In this document: in pieces, positions 12,520 to 39,790 of the stretch
Numbering within the stretch: position 1 is the stretch's first letter
Layout of the letters: every line of letters begins with the position of its first letter
Notes under the pieces: model-generated
Told to the model about the DNA's origin: nothing
The model's input: only the letters and a program-made list of their open reading frames with translations
Database searches by the model: none
Origin: Peromyscus leucopus
Lineage: Eukaryota; Chordata; Mammalia; Rodentia; Cricetidae
DNA length: 64,000 nt
Assembly (NCBI RefSeq): GCF_004664715.2
Contig: NC_051065.1
Coordinates: 149,254,826-149,318,825, forward strand
Direction: 5' to 3'
Position numbers and translations under genes: made by a program

Positions 12520-12830
12520 AGACCTTAGCCCTCCATACCCATGTTTATTTCAGCATTATTCACAACAGCCAAGAATATGGAACAAGCCTAGGTGTCTATC
12601 AACATAAGAATGAATAAAGAAAATGTGATACGTGTACACAGTAGTGTATTAGCCATAATGAAGAATGAATGTATCATTTACAGGAAAATGGATGGAACCG
12701 GAAATCATAGTGGTAAGCAAAATAAGACATCCTCACAAAGATAAGTATCACACAGATTCTCGACTATGTGAAATCTAGAGAAAATAAATTAATAAAAATG
12801 ACACAAAAGTCTACTGGGGGGTGGAAAGAA
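12520..12830 (+). mobile_element. L1 3' fragment
   Basis: The stretch includes 'ttattcacaacagccaagaa', 'aatggatggaaccgg' and 'taagcaaaataag', typical of the L1 ORF2 3' end. It is 5' truncated. Confidence 0.85.
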
Positions 12831-13291
12831 AACTGGAGAAATAAGGGCAATAATTAAGGTTTCCTAGCCTGTCTAAAACTGTCACAATGAAACCTAGTAT
12901 TTTTATAATTAATATACACCACTGTTTTTAAGAGTTAAAAACTATACATACCCATATATGATACAGGTTTTGTTAGGGTTGGACTCTGAAATCGCTTCCA
13001 CACGCTCATGTTCTGGGTGCTGTGGAACCTTTAGGAAGAGGGGCCTAGCCAGTAGGAGTAACTCAGAAGCAGTGGGCATTGAAAGCTTGACCTCCGCTGC
13101 CGATTTGTGCTGTTTCCTGGTCCGCTGTGATGTGACGCGCCTCCGTCACACACTGCTGTTGTCGTGAGCTGAAATCTTCTGGAACCAGGCACCAAAGCAG
13201 ATCTTTCCTCCTTTAAATTGTTTCTGCCAGGTATTTTGGTCACAGGAACGTGACAGTGGGTGCCAAGGCCTGCACAGTTTTGGACTGGACC

Positions 13292-13350
13292 GGGATCCAG
13301 TGGGCAGTGCTGGGATCCAGTGGGCGGTGCTGGGATCCAGTGGGCGGTGC
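13292..13350. repeat. 20-bp tandem repeat, three copies
   Basis: Unit GGGATCCAGTGGGCAGTGCT occurs at 13292, 13312 and 13332 with one A/G change. It is a small, recent minisatellite. Confidence 0.9.
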
Positions 13351-13829
13351 ACTCCACTGGAGATGCAGCAGCCTGGAGACTCAGGTGATGTTCTCTACAG
13401 CAGGAAGGAGGGAGCAGTTAGCTAATCTTGGTAGAGGGTCTCTGTAGGGAAGCAGTCCCTGGTTGCAGGCATTCCCAACCTGGGAGAGGAAGCCGTGGTC
13501 TGTACAGGAAGCTCTGGTCCATACTCTGCACACACTGTCAACATCTGTACTCAAACCTGGGGAAGGCCTCGCTGTTCCCATGCATCTGACGCTTTGGCAT
13601 CCTTGACGTGGTCATGCTCATGTCAACCGCACACATTCACTAAGGACTTCATCTCTCTCCACGAGTGCAGGAAATGATTTACCACGCAAACATCAAACAC
13701 AAATGAGGATCACTGGCTACATTAATATCATAAAGAAGAGGTTTCAGAGCAGTGAAAAATTGCAAAGAAGCATTATTTAGTGACAAAATGGTCAGCCCAC
13801 CAAGAAGACTTAGAAACCCTAAACAACAC

Positions 13830-14042
13830 GACAGACATGTGTGTATGTGTGTGGTGTAAGTGTGTGTGTGGTGTGAGTGTGTGTGTGTGTAGACTACATT
13901 TATGTCTGTGAGAGGGTTGCAGATCCCCTGAAACTAGAGTTACAAACAGTTGTGAGCTGCCATGTGGTGCTGGGAATTGAACCTGGGTCCTCTGGAAGAG
14001 CAGCCAATGCTCTTAAACCACTGAGCCATCTCTCCAGCCCCC
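13830..14042 (-). mobile_element. B2/B3 SINE
   Basis: Antisense B2: 'gggaattgaacctgggtcct', 'gccaatgctcttaa' and 'gagccatctctccagcccc', with a GT repeat tail at the left. Confidence 0.88.
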
Positions 14043-14387
14043 TTCTAACATTTCCTAAGTTGCAATTCTTCAGTGCTTAACATTTTTTATTATTGGCGGA
14101 TCTTTCCTCTTCCACTGTTCTGATTACTGTCTTGACAAATTAAAAGCCGTATTTCATTTTATTTAATCTTATCATTGATTACATAGTATCTTCCAGATGT
14201 TCCATTATATTACCTATAGAGATTATTTTCTAGCTTTTCCTATCCAATTTCTCTAGCCGACACTTTCAGCATGAGCCAAATTGCTGGAAGAGAAATTCAA
14301 GGTGCCCACCATCCTGGGCGTATGCTACTGTGGTGGGACAGTTTGTTTTATGTCATTTCTCAGTGTGGAGAGTTAGGTCCACACTAA

Positions 14388-14551
14388 GGGGGAGGGAGGG
14401 AGAGACGGGGAGGGGAGGGGAGGGGAGGGGGGAGGGGAGGAGGGAAGGAGGAGGGAGGAAAGAGGGAAGGGGAGGGGAGGAGGGGAGGGGAGGAGGGAGA
14501 GGAGAGGAGAGGAGAGGGGAGGAGAGGAGAAGGGAGGAGAGGGAGAGGAGA
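14388..14551 (+). repeat. Polypurine GGGGA/GGAGA tract
   Basis: About 160 bp of almost pure purine on the plus strand, a mirror-like sequence with triplex (H-DNA) potential. Confidence 0.92.
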
Positions 14552-14636
14552 GATTTCAATCCTGTTAGTTTGCTTGAGAAACCATGCCCCCTGCCGCTGG
14601 AGTCCAGTCAGACTATGAGGACCATGATGGCCTTTC

Positions 14637-15185
14637 TTGGTTGTCAACTTGACTAGATCTGTAAATAACTAAAATCCACATGGCTGGGTACAGTTGTGAG
14701 GGATATTTTTTTTTCATAATTAAATCGTTTGAAGTGGAAAGACCCATTTTTAATCTGACCTTTTGAGGTAGGAAGATCCACCTTTCATCTGGGCCACACC
14801 TTCTGCTGGCCGCCTATATAAAGGACATGGAAGAAGGAAGCTCGCTCTCTTCACCCGCTTGCTCTCGCTCTCCTGGCACTCCATTCCTTCACTGGCATTA
14901 GAGCCTGCTTCTTCACAATTCTGGCACATACTGAAGACCTGCTGAGACATCCAGCCCTCTGGACTAAGCAGCTACTGGGTTCTTGGACCTTCCACTAGTA
15001 GACAGCCATTGTTGGACTAGCTGGACCACAGCCTGTAAGCCACTCTAGTAAATCACATATACATATATATGTGTGTGTATGTATATATATGTATGTGTAT
15101 ATATATATGTGTGTGTGTGTATACACATACAGGTTCTATAACTTTCTGCTCCTCTAGAGAACCCTGGCCAATACGGGGACTCATC
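14637..15185 (+). mobile_element. Medium-reiterated muroid repeat
   Basis: Runs from 'ggttgtcaacttgactagat' through 'ctatataaaggacatggaag' to 'ctctagagaaccctggccaa', a pattern I recognise as a common rodent interspersed repeat but cannot name securely. It is interrupted by a TATG/TG microsatellite at about 15055-15130. Confidence 0.5.
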
Positions 15186-15585
15186 AAATTGCTGACAGAA
15201 TCAGCAAGTTCAGAGAAATGAACCTGCCACCTTCCTCCTCATAGATTCACTGTATTTGGTGAGAATTCAAGACATCACTGCAAATGAGGGACAGGGAAAG
15301 CATGCATAGCCACATTTTCACCCAGAGGAACCTGGAAATGCATTTGATAAATTAGGGAAGAAAACAGTGTTAGCCACAGCTTCTTCTAAGTCCTGGTATA
15401 AAATACAACAAAATGAAAGTATTTTTTCTTCAGTAATGAATTTTCTTAAGACATCTCGAGTGGAGCTGACAAGAGGCAGTGAGCTAAACAAGGAACCTCC
15501 CGGAAGACTGCTGAATGACTGCCCTTCTAATGCAGGGCCTAGCCGGAGTTTGCAGAACTCGCTTTACCCTCCCCTCCCCTTACTG

Positions 15586-15656
15586 TGTGTGGTGTGTGTG
15601 TGTGGGGTGGTATATGTGGTGTGTGTGTGTGTGTGTGTGTGTGTGGTGGTATATGT

Positions 15657-15701
<45 letters not shown>

Positions 15702-15863
15702 GTATGTGTGGGGGGGGGGGTGTATGTGTGTGTGGTGGGGGGTATGAGGTGTGTGGTGTGTGTGTGTGTATGTGTGTTGTGTGTGTATGTGCGTGGGTAT
15801 GTGTGTTGTTTTGTTTTGTGTGTGTGTTGTGTGTGTGTGTGTGTGTGTGTGTGTTGTGTGTGT
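15586..15863 (+). repeat. Compound TG microsatellite
   Basis: About 280 bp of TG with TGG, TATG and G-run interruptions. It fused to the tail of the adjacent minus-strand B2. Confidence 0.95.
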
Positions 15864-16019
15864 GCATACCATGTGTACAGGTGCCAAAAGAGCATGTCAG
15901 ACCCTCTGGAGCTGGAGTTACAGGCTGTGAGCTGCCTGGTGTGGGTGCCAGGAACCAAACTCAGGACCTCTGGAAGAACAGGAAGTGTTCCTAACCACTG
16001 AGCTATCTCTCCAGCCCCC
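15864..16019 (-). mobile_element. B2/B3 SINE
   Basis: Antisense body with 'ctggagttacaggctgtgag', 'caggacctctggaagaacag' and 'gagctatctctccagccccc'. Confidence 0.88.
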
Positions 16020-17300
16020 TATTTCACCTTCCTAAGAAGGTTAGGCTGATCTGTGATAGGCTAAGATTCACACGCTACCTGCCCTGGATGGCAGGTACCT
16101 GTTTCCCTACCCACCTTCTCATGGAACACCAGTTTCCGGTTCTGAAACACACCCCTTCTACCTCCTGAACTAGGCCATGAAAGTGGAGCTGGCCTGGAGG
16201 TACCCACGCTCATGGCCAGACAAGGGCCAACAAATGAGGGAAGACGGAAGGGGAGATAGAGCTTCATTCAAAGCCCCCTTAAGGGTGTTTCCCCGGCTTC
16301 CCTGAACCTCCCTCCCCTGGCACACACCTCTGGGGCGTCATCATCGTTGTGACTGTCACTTAATGTTTATTTTAATCCAGTTCGCCTCAGGTTGGCATGA
16401 ATCTGTCAGCGAATCTGTCTCTCACTTCTGTGAAAATGCCCCTTCCTGACAGTGACTGGCAGCTCCCTACCACAGACAGCTGTGGAAACCGGAAAGCCCA
16501 TCCCTGAAGGGCAAGCTGCTCTCTTTGCCAGACGCTTCCACAGACAACAGAGCTGAACCTGCTCTTTTAGCACCGTGATCTCCTACATAGAAGGGCAGGA
16601 GACCAGGCTCTCTGGAGACAGTTGGCATCATTTCTTGCCTAACCTTGTTTTTCTACTTCTCTCAAGGCTTCCAAGGAATAGACTAGAAGCCTTCTGGGAA
16701 CATAACTTGAAGAGCTGTGCATTCGATGCACAAGGAAAAGAGAGACAAGCAGTGGAGAGGCCTGGTTGGGACCCGGCTGAACTCCATCTTGCTGTCTCTA
16801 GCAGTTGACTCTCCATACCTCAATGTCCTCTACAGAATGACCCGAACCCCAGTTTGAGACTGAGAGCACTGGAGAAGGTATATATAAAAGATAAGGTACA
16901 GTGGAAGCCTTCTTCAAGCCTCCAAGTGCTTATGTTTCCCTTAGGAGACATCTAAGCATCCATGATGCTCGCTGAGGATGGACAAACTCTGGCACGTGAC
17001 CGAATTCCCACCCTCCCGGCAAACTCCTCTGCTGCTGTCAGACCCACACCTGCTCCCTTCTCTTTTCATGTTGCTGTTCCCTGTGCCCAGCACCCCTGGA
17101 CTCCTGCCATCTGGGCTCCACTGGTCGGTCCACAATGACACTCCAGATCCTTCCATTGCTGTTTGAAATTTCTAGACACGATCTAAAGTGACCTCATTTT
17201 TTTATGTATTTAGGAAGGCAGGAAACGGTTGTATTTCTCACTCTCTGGCTCTTGGGATGGTGCCTAGGTCAGAGCAGAGACAATAAGAGGCAGGGTTACT
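16020..17300. other. Intergenic sequence, no gene seen
   Basis: Moderately GC-rich unique-looking DNA between the repeat cluster and the Tuba8 3' end. No exon is recognisable. Part could be distal Tuba8 3' UTR if polyadenylation is further downstream than suggested. Confidence 0.4.
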
Positions 17301-17450
17301 TTCACTTTCTTCTCCTGTGGTTTCCTTTTCCCGTAGAAGAGTGATCACGGCATCCTCCCATGAGAAAACAGGAGCAAGGGACACAGCTGCTGCTTGTCTG
17401 TCTGGGTACAGTGGCAGAAAACGAACCCAGGGTTTCACACAGCCAAGCAC
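17301..17450. repeat. Local direct duplication, copy A (Tuba8 3' flank)
   Basis: Shares 'tgtggtttccttttccc' and then a diverged ~130-bp tail with 18081-18245, same orientation, offset 780-790 bp. The last 50 bp ('gaacccagg...') may be an older SINE remnant. Confidence 0.6.
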
Positions 17451-17490
17451 CTGCTCACCATGGAACTGCACCCCAAGTCCTTGCCTAAGT

Positions 17491-17496
17491 TTTATT
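17491..17496 (-). terminator. Tuba8: Candidate Tuba8 polyadenylation signal
   Basis: First AATAAA on the minus strand after the Tuba8 stop codon, about 795 nt downstream. Chosen on position alone. Confidence 0.3.
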
Positions 17497-17599
17497 ACTG
17501 TGTTTTGTTGTAGTTGTTGCATTTCGTTGAAGGTGACTGTTAACCTCTCACTGTGCTGATAATGTAAATTGTATTTCATAATGTAAATATGGGAAAACA

Positions 17600-17630
17600 C
17601 ACCATACATACATACATACATACATACAGG
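17600..17630 (+). repeat. CATA microsatellite
   Basis: Short run of CATA units. Confidence 0.8.
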
Positions 17631-18080
17631 GTCAGGACTCTTGATGGTTGTCAACACCCAATGAGGGTCTTAGGATACACCCCTGAGGGGAAAAGGGATG
17701 AAGCAACTCAAACACTTGATGAATGGAATGTGATCGATCCAGATGAGGTCAGGGCTGTGCTACAGATCCATTTTCATGAGCTTCTGTTTGCTCTCTCCAC
17801 GGCATCTTCCGAGACTGGGATTTTCCTGGTGTTCCCCATTCCTCCACCTGCAGCCCTGTCTTGGGGTGACCAGCCTAAGCCAGGATAAAGACTCCTCTGT
17901 GTCTCCTCACGCCACCCTGTGCTTGTGACGTGTTCACCTTCACTTTCGTTCTTTAGGAATGAAGCTATTCTCATTCCAGGGAGGGTTCTCTGTGTGCTCG
18001 TGTGACTGGTCACGTCCCTGGAGTCACGAGCCCTCCTCCTATGTGGGACAGGAACCCAGCTGGGGCTCAGAGGCCAGCCT

Positions 18081-18174
18081 GTCAGTTTCTCTTTCTGTGG
18101 TTTCCTTTTCCCATAGAGCAGTGAGCACAGAATACTAAGCGGAGAAAAGGGGAGTGAGCAGGCACAACTGCTGC

Positions 18175-18206
<32 letters not shown>

Positions 18207-18245
18207 AGTACAGAGCTAGGAGATGAACCCAAACGCTCAGCAGAG
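18081..18245. repeat. Local direct duplication, copy B (Tuba8 3' UTR)
   Basis: Second copy of the 17301-17450 block, starting 44 nt after the Tuba8 stop. It has gained a TCTG microsatellite at 18172-18206 where copy A has only two units. Confidence 0.6.
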
Positions 18246-18288
18246 CAACACAAACAGAGAGAGACACAGTCATGGGGCAGGTGTATAT

Positions 18289-34221
<15,933 letters not shown>

Positions 34222-34252
34222 CGTGGCCGCTCTCCTCGCCTGCTCGCCTCCC

Positions 34253-34400
34253 AGCTGGGCCTGCCCACCCCAACTGCTCCAGATACGGCCGCCTCCGCGG
34301 TTGTGACATACTGCGAGGGAGGGGGCCTGAGACAGACATGCTGGGCCAGCAGTTGTCCTGAAGCATCACAGTGCCCGCGGAGGGGAGGGACCTGGGTAGG
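34253..34400 (-). repeat. Tuba8 5' region, duplicated block, functional copy
   Basis: About 75% identical by eye to 35533-35675 in the same orientation, including 'ctgggccagcag' and 'gcatcacagtgccc'. Contains several CpGs lost in the other copy. Confidence 0.85.
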
Positions 34401-35532
34401 TCACAATGGCACTTCCCCTCCTGCCCGCGGCTCCCTGATCCAGCCCGGCTGCTTCCCATGCCTGGAGCGGCAGCCGAGCTCCCTCGCCGAGGTGAGTCGG
34501 GAAAGCAGTCCTGTGACCGTGACACACGCATGCACACATACCCCGCATCCACTCCGAGATCAGCACCGGAAAGCAGTGGAAAAATACTTCAAAACAAAAG
34601 GCTCATTTCTCCCCAAATGTTCATCGTCTTCTGGCTGCCAGCACTGGCTGGTGTGCTGTGGGAAGGCAGCTAACTAGTCTGTTAGAGTCACCTCAGCTCA
34701 GGAGAGCCTGCAGGATCTGACCAGCCCCTGGTCAGGGCCCAAGCTTCTGCTTCTGCCACCGGCCTGCCTGGTTATTGGAGAATTCAGTAAGATGGCTTAC
34801 ACAGGGCTCCTGATCTACAGCAAGCCCTCCATAATGGGATTCAGGAATTCAGTATTGTATTAAATTCTGTCAGAGTAGGTCCCGCTCCCTCATTCTCAAA
34901 TCTCTCCTCCTGACCCACTCCTACAGGATCCCTTCCCACTTAATCCCCAAGTGTGCAGCTATCACCTCCTGTTCTCCAGAATATCAGGGTTCTCACTGCC
35001 TCTGCCCTGTACTAGGACCTCTTCCTTGTGGCCACAGATGACATTGAAGAGCAAGGGATTGGATTTCCTCACTCTCCATCTAGTGGGGTCATGGGGGTGC
35101 TTAGCCTTGTTAAGAGCCGCTACTCTTTAGTGGCCACATTTCCAACTGTCTCCAAGCCGGTGGGGGCTGGATGGTTCCTACGCCTTGACCTCAACACAGA
35201 CTCCCCTACCAAGGGCCACTTGATGTAACCATACTTTCTTCTCTCCCTCTTTTCTCTGGCAACTGCCCACCACACAAGTCACCGAGGGAAATCAAGAGTT
35301 CTTCAAGATGTATTTGGAGCTGCTGTGGCCAGATGATGTGCCTCGGAGGAAGACACATCTTCCCTTCTGCCATGAGGAACCAGCAGGGTGAAACCTACCC
35401 AGTGGTTTCTCTTGGCCCACCACTCATGTATTTGCCTATTTATGAGTTTCTTGAGGATAGGATATATATTTTAATCATCTTTGCATGTGAGAAAGCATTG
35501 AACACACACTTCCCACTGATACTCAGCCTCCA

Positions 35533-35675
35533 AGCTGGGACTGCCCACTCCAACTGCTCCAGAGAAGTTGCCTCCATGGCTGTCACACACTATGGAGAAC
35601 ACTGAGGACAGACAGGCTGGGCCAGCAGCTTCGCTGCGGCATCACAGTGCCCACAGAGCGGAGGGCCCAGGTAGA
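35533..35675 (-). repeat. Decayed copy of the Tuba8 5' region
   Basis: Partial tandem duplicate 1.28 kb upstream of the Tuba8 first exon. It lacks the ATG|GT, and most CpGs are changed (for example GGCCGCCTCCGCGG becomes AGTTGCCTCCATGG). Confidence 0.85.
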
Positions 35676-35712
35676 CACGGTCTTATAATGCAACAGCTTA
35701 AAAGTGGAAACT

Positions 35713-35880
35713 CAGCGAGGGATGGTAGCACGTGCCTTTAGTTGCAGTACCCTGGAAGCAGAGGCAGGCCAGATCTCGGTAAGTCGAGGCCAGCCTGGTC
35801 TACAAAGCAAGGGCCAGGACAGCCAGGTCTATTGCACAGAGAAACCCTGTCTTGAGAAAACCAAAAAATTAAAATATAAA
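35713..35880 (+). mobile_element. B1 SINE
   Basis: 'gatggtagcacgtgccttta' to 'aaaccctgtcttgagaaaac'. Confidence 0.88.
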
Positions 35881-36465
35881 TAAGTAAAAATGGAGACTCA
35901 TAATTAAATTGTGTCAAACTCAATAAAGAGTGGTTATAATTAATTCCATAGTTTATTTCTCTTCCAAACTCCTATGGCGTGTTCTATTACTCCTTCCATT
36001 TACTTATTACTTAATATTTTACATGCTTTGGATTACAGGGTGTGAGTATATGTGTTTCAACACTCCTATAAAATTGCAACACCTGTGTTATGTTGTTCAG
36101 CTTCGTGCCTGCCCCACCAGGGCTCAGAGAATGCGCCTAAATAAGTTAATTTTTCAAGTCTTTTTCATAAGCCATTAAGTATATGATGAGCACGCTCTTA
36201 ATGTTGCAGGATAAAGTTGATGATACATCAACAGTGATGGAATTCAAATGTACTCTATAATGGTGATACCCTTGAACATCTCATCTCTATGGGATTTGAG
36301 GGAGCCACGACTATACTACAAATGCTAAATCTTTTGATTGCAGAGAAATAAAAAGAATGTTAACTGTCATTTGTGGAATTGTTAGCATCTGCCCCCCAGT
36401 TTCTAAAGCCCTAATCGCCAGTGGGGTGTATTTGGAGATAGGTCCTTTAGATTAAAGAGAAGACC
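35881..36465. other. Intergenic AT-rich sequence
   Basis: No gene or clear repeat seen. Confidence 0.4.
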
Positions 36466-36690
36466 CTAGGGTTGAAGAGATGGCTCCGCTCTCAAGATCA
36501 TTTGTTGCTCCTGCAGAGGACCAGGGTTCAATTCCCAACACTCACACAGCAGCTCACAACTGTCTGTAACTCCAGTTCCAGAGGTTCTGATGCCCTCTCC
36601 TGGTCTGCTCAGGCACCACATGCATGGCATGTGCTGTACATACACACATGTAGGCAAGGCATCCACACACATAAAGATTTCTTTAAAAGG
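36466..36690 (+). mobile_element. B2 SINE
   Basis: 'ggttgaagagatggctccgc', 'agggttcaattcccaacact' and 'cacataaagatttctttaaa'. Confidence 0.9.
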
Positions 36691-36945
36691 GTAAGGTCCT
36701 AATCCAACAGGACGGGTATCCTTATAAGAGGAGAGAGACTCTAGGAATGCACTCCCATAGGCCATGTGAAGGTCCAGCAAGGAGACCATGTACACCAAGG
36801 AGATGGGCCTCAGGAGAATCACACCCACCCACACTTGACCTTGGACCTTCAGCCCAAGAAAATACATTTCTGCCCAGTCTGTGGTATTTTGTTTTGGCAG
36901 CCTGAGCAGACTGGCAGTGGCTTTAGAGTAAGAAATGTATTCAGG

Positions 36946-37180
36946 GGGCTGGAGAGATGGCTCAGCAGTTAGGAGCACTGGCTGCTCTCCCAGAGGACCC
37001 AGGTTCGATTCCCATCACCCACATGGCAGCTCACAACTGTCTGTAACTCCAGTCCAAGAGGATTCAATGTTCTGTTGTGGCACTTCATGCACATGGTACC
37101 CAGACACATGCAGGCAAAACATCCCCACACAAATGTAAATGCATCCACACACATTACATAGGACCTCATAAATATGAAAA
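36946..37180 (+). mobile_element. B2 SINE
   Basis: 'ggggctggagagatggctca' start and 'ggttcgattcccatcaccca' B-box region. Little diverged at the 5' end. Confidence 0.93.
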
Positions 37181-37679
37181 AATCTAAAAAGACAAAAGTA
37201 TGTGCTTCTTTTTTAAGTCTTCATTCTTAAAATTATTTGACCTGAGCAATCCCAGAATACTTACTGATATTCCCCCATCCCACCCTTACCCCATGTATCC
37301 CTTCTTGAGTAGAAGTTTTGAAAGACAAAAGAACATGTTTTTCCCATCCCTATAAGTGTGTGTGTGTGTGTGTGTGCGATGTTGCTTTAACTGGGCCAAA
37401 GGGTGTCAAACATGTGGGTGTATCCATGAGAGCATTTCTAAATGAAATTAACATCAAATTAATCAGATGCCTTCCTACACATGGATGGGCTCACCCAAAA
37501 GAAGAACAGAACAGAGTACAAGGCTAAGTTCCAAGGGACCTTCTGTGCTTTCTTACAGTTGGATTAGAACAGACACCATTGGCTCTCCTAGGTCTGCAGC
37601 CTACAGCCTGCAGCCTGAACATCTTAACACTTCTTAGCCACCGTAACAGCATGAACCAATCCTTATGACCAATCTCCTT

Positions 37680-37775
37680 AGAGCTGGGTATGTGGCTCAA
37701 TGGTAGAGCATCACCCTAGCAGGTGCAAGGTTCTGGGTTTGATTCCCAGTACTGTACATGTAAATGAAATAAATC
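37680..37775 (+). mobile_element. ID-like SINE
   Basis: 'gagctgggtatgtggctcaa' and 'ctgggtttgattcccagtac'. Confidence 0.75.
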
Positions 37776-38204
37776 TCTTCCATCTATATCTAGGTAGATA
37801 AGTGAATAAGAAGACATTCCCATTCCTTGGAGGAACCTAATACAATCCCCTTTCTGCAAGCAGAGAAGCGATGTCAGGCTTCCTTATGAGAAAGCAACCA
37901 CCCACACAGCATTTGAAAAGGCTTCGAAGGAATGACCTCTACCTCCTCCACATGCTGCTTAGGAGGTGTGAGTCTACTTCTTCCGGGATGCATTTCTGTG
38001 CAGTGAGTTCATGTTACTGGGATAATTATGATGACCTCAAAGTTGAGCCATACTCACTTGAATAGAGATAATGTCTACAGATTATACAGGAAAAGTTGGT
38101 CTTCATAGGAATGAATATGTATATGTATATTTGTGTTTGCGGTAGTGAAGATTGAACCTAGAGCTTTGTATGTGCTAGACAAGTGCTCTGTGACTCATAT
38201 ATCC

Positions 38205-38400
38205 TCAGGGTTTTGTTTGGTTGGTTTGGGCCTTTTGTTTTTCCAGACAGGTCTCTGTGTAGCTTTGTCTGTCCTGGAACTCACACACTCTGTAGACCAG
38301 GCTGGCCTCCAAGTCAGAGATCTACCTGCCTCTACCTCCCTGGAATTAAAAGTATGGACCACCACTTAGGATTAAAGGCATGGGCCACCACCACCCAGCT
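38205..38400 (-). mobile_element. B1 SINE with internal duplication
   Basis: Antisense B1 in which the 'attaaa...ggaccaccac' end appears twice (about 38343 and 38370). It abuts the A-tail flank of the retrocopy. Confidence 0.8.
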
Positions 38401-38418
38401 TCTTCACCTTTTATTCTT

Positions 38419-38926
38419 TTTTTTTTTAAAACTTTACTGATCCTTTATTTTTCCTATTTGAGTTCTCAGAAAGGGTGGCACAGCCAAGAATCTCTTTCCA
38501 TAAGATTTTATAATTGTGCTCACTTTCTCTTCATCTGGAGATTTTTCCCTAAGAAGATCCACTTTAATCGGACTTGTGCTGGATGTCTGGAAAAGAGGGT
38601 ATGCAACAACCTTTTCAAACTCTGATCTCCTTCTTCACTTGACCACGCCTCTCACGTGGTGGAATCTGGCTCTGGCTTTTTCTCAAGACTCTTTCTTTGA
38701 GTCTTTGCTCTAGAAGTTCCCTCCCTTGAATCACGCGTTCTTGATGGCCTTTGATTGGGAGCAGTTCTCTCTTTCACCTGCCTTCTTCTCTCTGCTTTGG
38801 GGATGATAGTCTTTTCTGGCACAATTTTGGGTAGTGTTATTTGATGAAGGAGTCATGTCTATCTCCAGGTTTTATTCTTAAATTCTCTGGCCTGGCCTGT
38901 TCTAAGGATGTGTCTTTCTATTTGTT

Positions 38927-38980
<54 letters not shown>

Positions 38981-39442
38981 ATCTCTATCTCTATCTCTAT
39001 CTCTATCTCTATCTCTCTCTCTCAGGCACCCAATACTGCAGTTTCCGTCCCTCTGTGCTTGGTGGTGGTTCCTCTTCCACTGTCACCTCCGTTTCTCCGC
39101 TGGTGTCCTCTCTTTTCATCATCTCCACTATCCTCTTATTGTGATAAGACTCTGCTTTCGCAAGCCAGCAGTCAAGAAAGAGAGCTTGCTCCCTGCAGAG
39201 TTCTCTGCTCTCCTCACGGCATTTCTGAGTTACCAAGTGTCTTGCTGCTGCCGTATGCACACACCAGCCCTCAGGAGCCTTTTCTCCGGTGGAGACTGTT
39301 GACCTTCTGCAATCCTAGGGTCTCTGGATGCTTTTGCCCAAGCCAATCTTTGCTTAATCATCATCACAGTAGTAGAGGGGCCTCCAATTCCCTTTCGTTA
39401 GAAGTTCAGCTCCCTCTCTAAAGCTCACTCGACCAAGTGCCT
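38419..39442 (-). pseudogene. Processed retrocopy of an unidentified mRNA
   Basis: A minus-strand insert of about 1.02 kb has all marks of LINE-mediated retroposition: perfect 13-bp target-site duplications ACCTTTTATTCTT (38406-38418 and 39443-39455), a 3' poly-A (T-run on the plus strand from 38419), and AATAAA about 20 nt before it. No long intact frame remains. The best surviving frame, 39009-39260 (minus), starts MHTAAARHLVTQKCREESRE and is charged and glutamate-rich; others are broken by stops and frameshifts. A CT/TATCTC microsatellite (38931-39023) lies inside and has probably expanded after insertion. I do not recognise the parent gene. A 5'-truncated copy is possible. Confidence 0.8.
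38931..39023 (+). repeat. CT/CTATCT microsatellite
   Basis: CT run followed by TATCTC units, within the retrocopy. The poly-Ser/Leu and poly-Arg/Glu frames are shadows. Confidence 0.96.
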
Positions 39443-39455
39443 ACCTTTTATTCTT

Positions 39456-39557
39456 GAGACAGTCTCACTATGTTACCTGGGCTAACCTTAAACTTATTGT
39501 GTAGAATACTGGTCCGTCGGTCTCAGCCTCTGCGGAGCTGGAATCCAGGCCCACTGG
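39456..39557 (-). mobile_element. Old B1/PB1-like fragment
   Basis: 'gagacagtctcactatgtta' and 'ggtctcagcctctgcggagc' resemble an old 7SL-derived SINE. The retrocopy inserted beside it. Confidence 0.5.
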
Positions 39558-39589
39558 TGATATTCATATTTATTTGTGTGGTACTTCCC

Positions 39590-39790
39590 GATATGGAGTG
39601 AACTCTGTGTGGGGGCTTTCTGTGCATTATCTCACTTACCGCTCACAAGAGACTACAGAAAATAAAATTTTATACTTTCATTGTACAGACGGAGAATCTG
39701 AGACCCACAGAAGTTGATTCTTAGTCCGCATTAAACAAGTGATAAACTGCAGATCTCGACTTCATGTCCAGGAGTCTGGCACCAGAGGTC
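39590..39790 (+). mobile_element. MIR fragment
   Basis: 'tgcattatctcacttaccgc', 'ttgtacagacggagaatctg' and 'cacagaagttg' follow the MIR order over nearly 200 bp. Confidence 0.65.

Noticed and set aside
15539..16001. Cys/Val-rich and His/Thr-rich frames
   Set aside because: Direct translations of the TG/CA microsatellite.
36466..36978. 170-codon minus-strand frame across two B2 elements
   Set aside because: It is SINE antisense sequence joined by intervening DNA.
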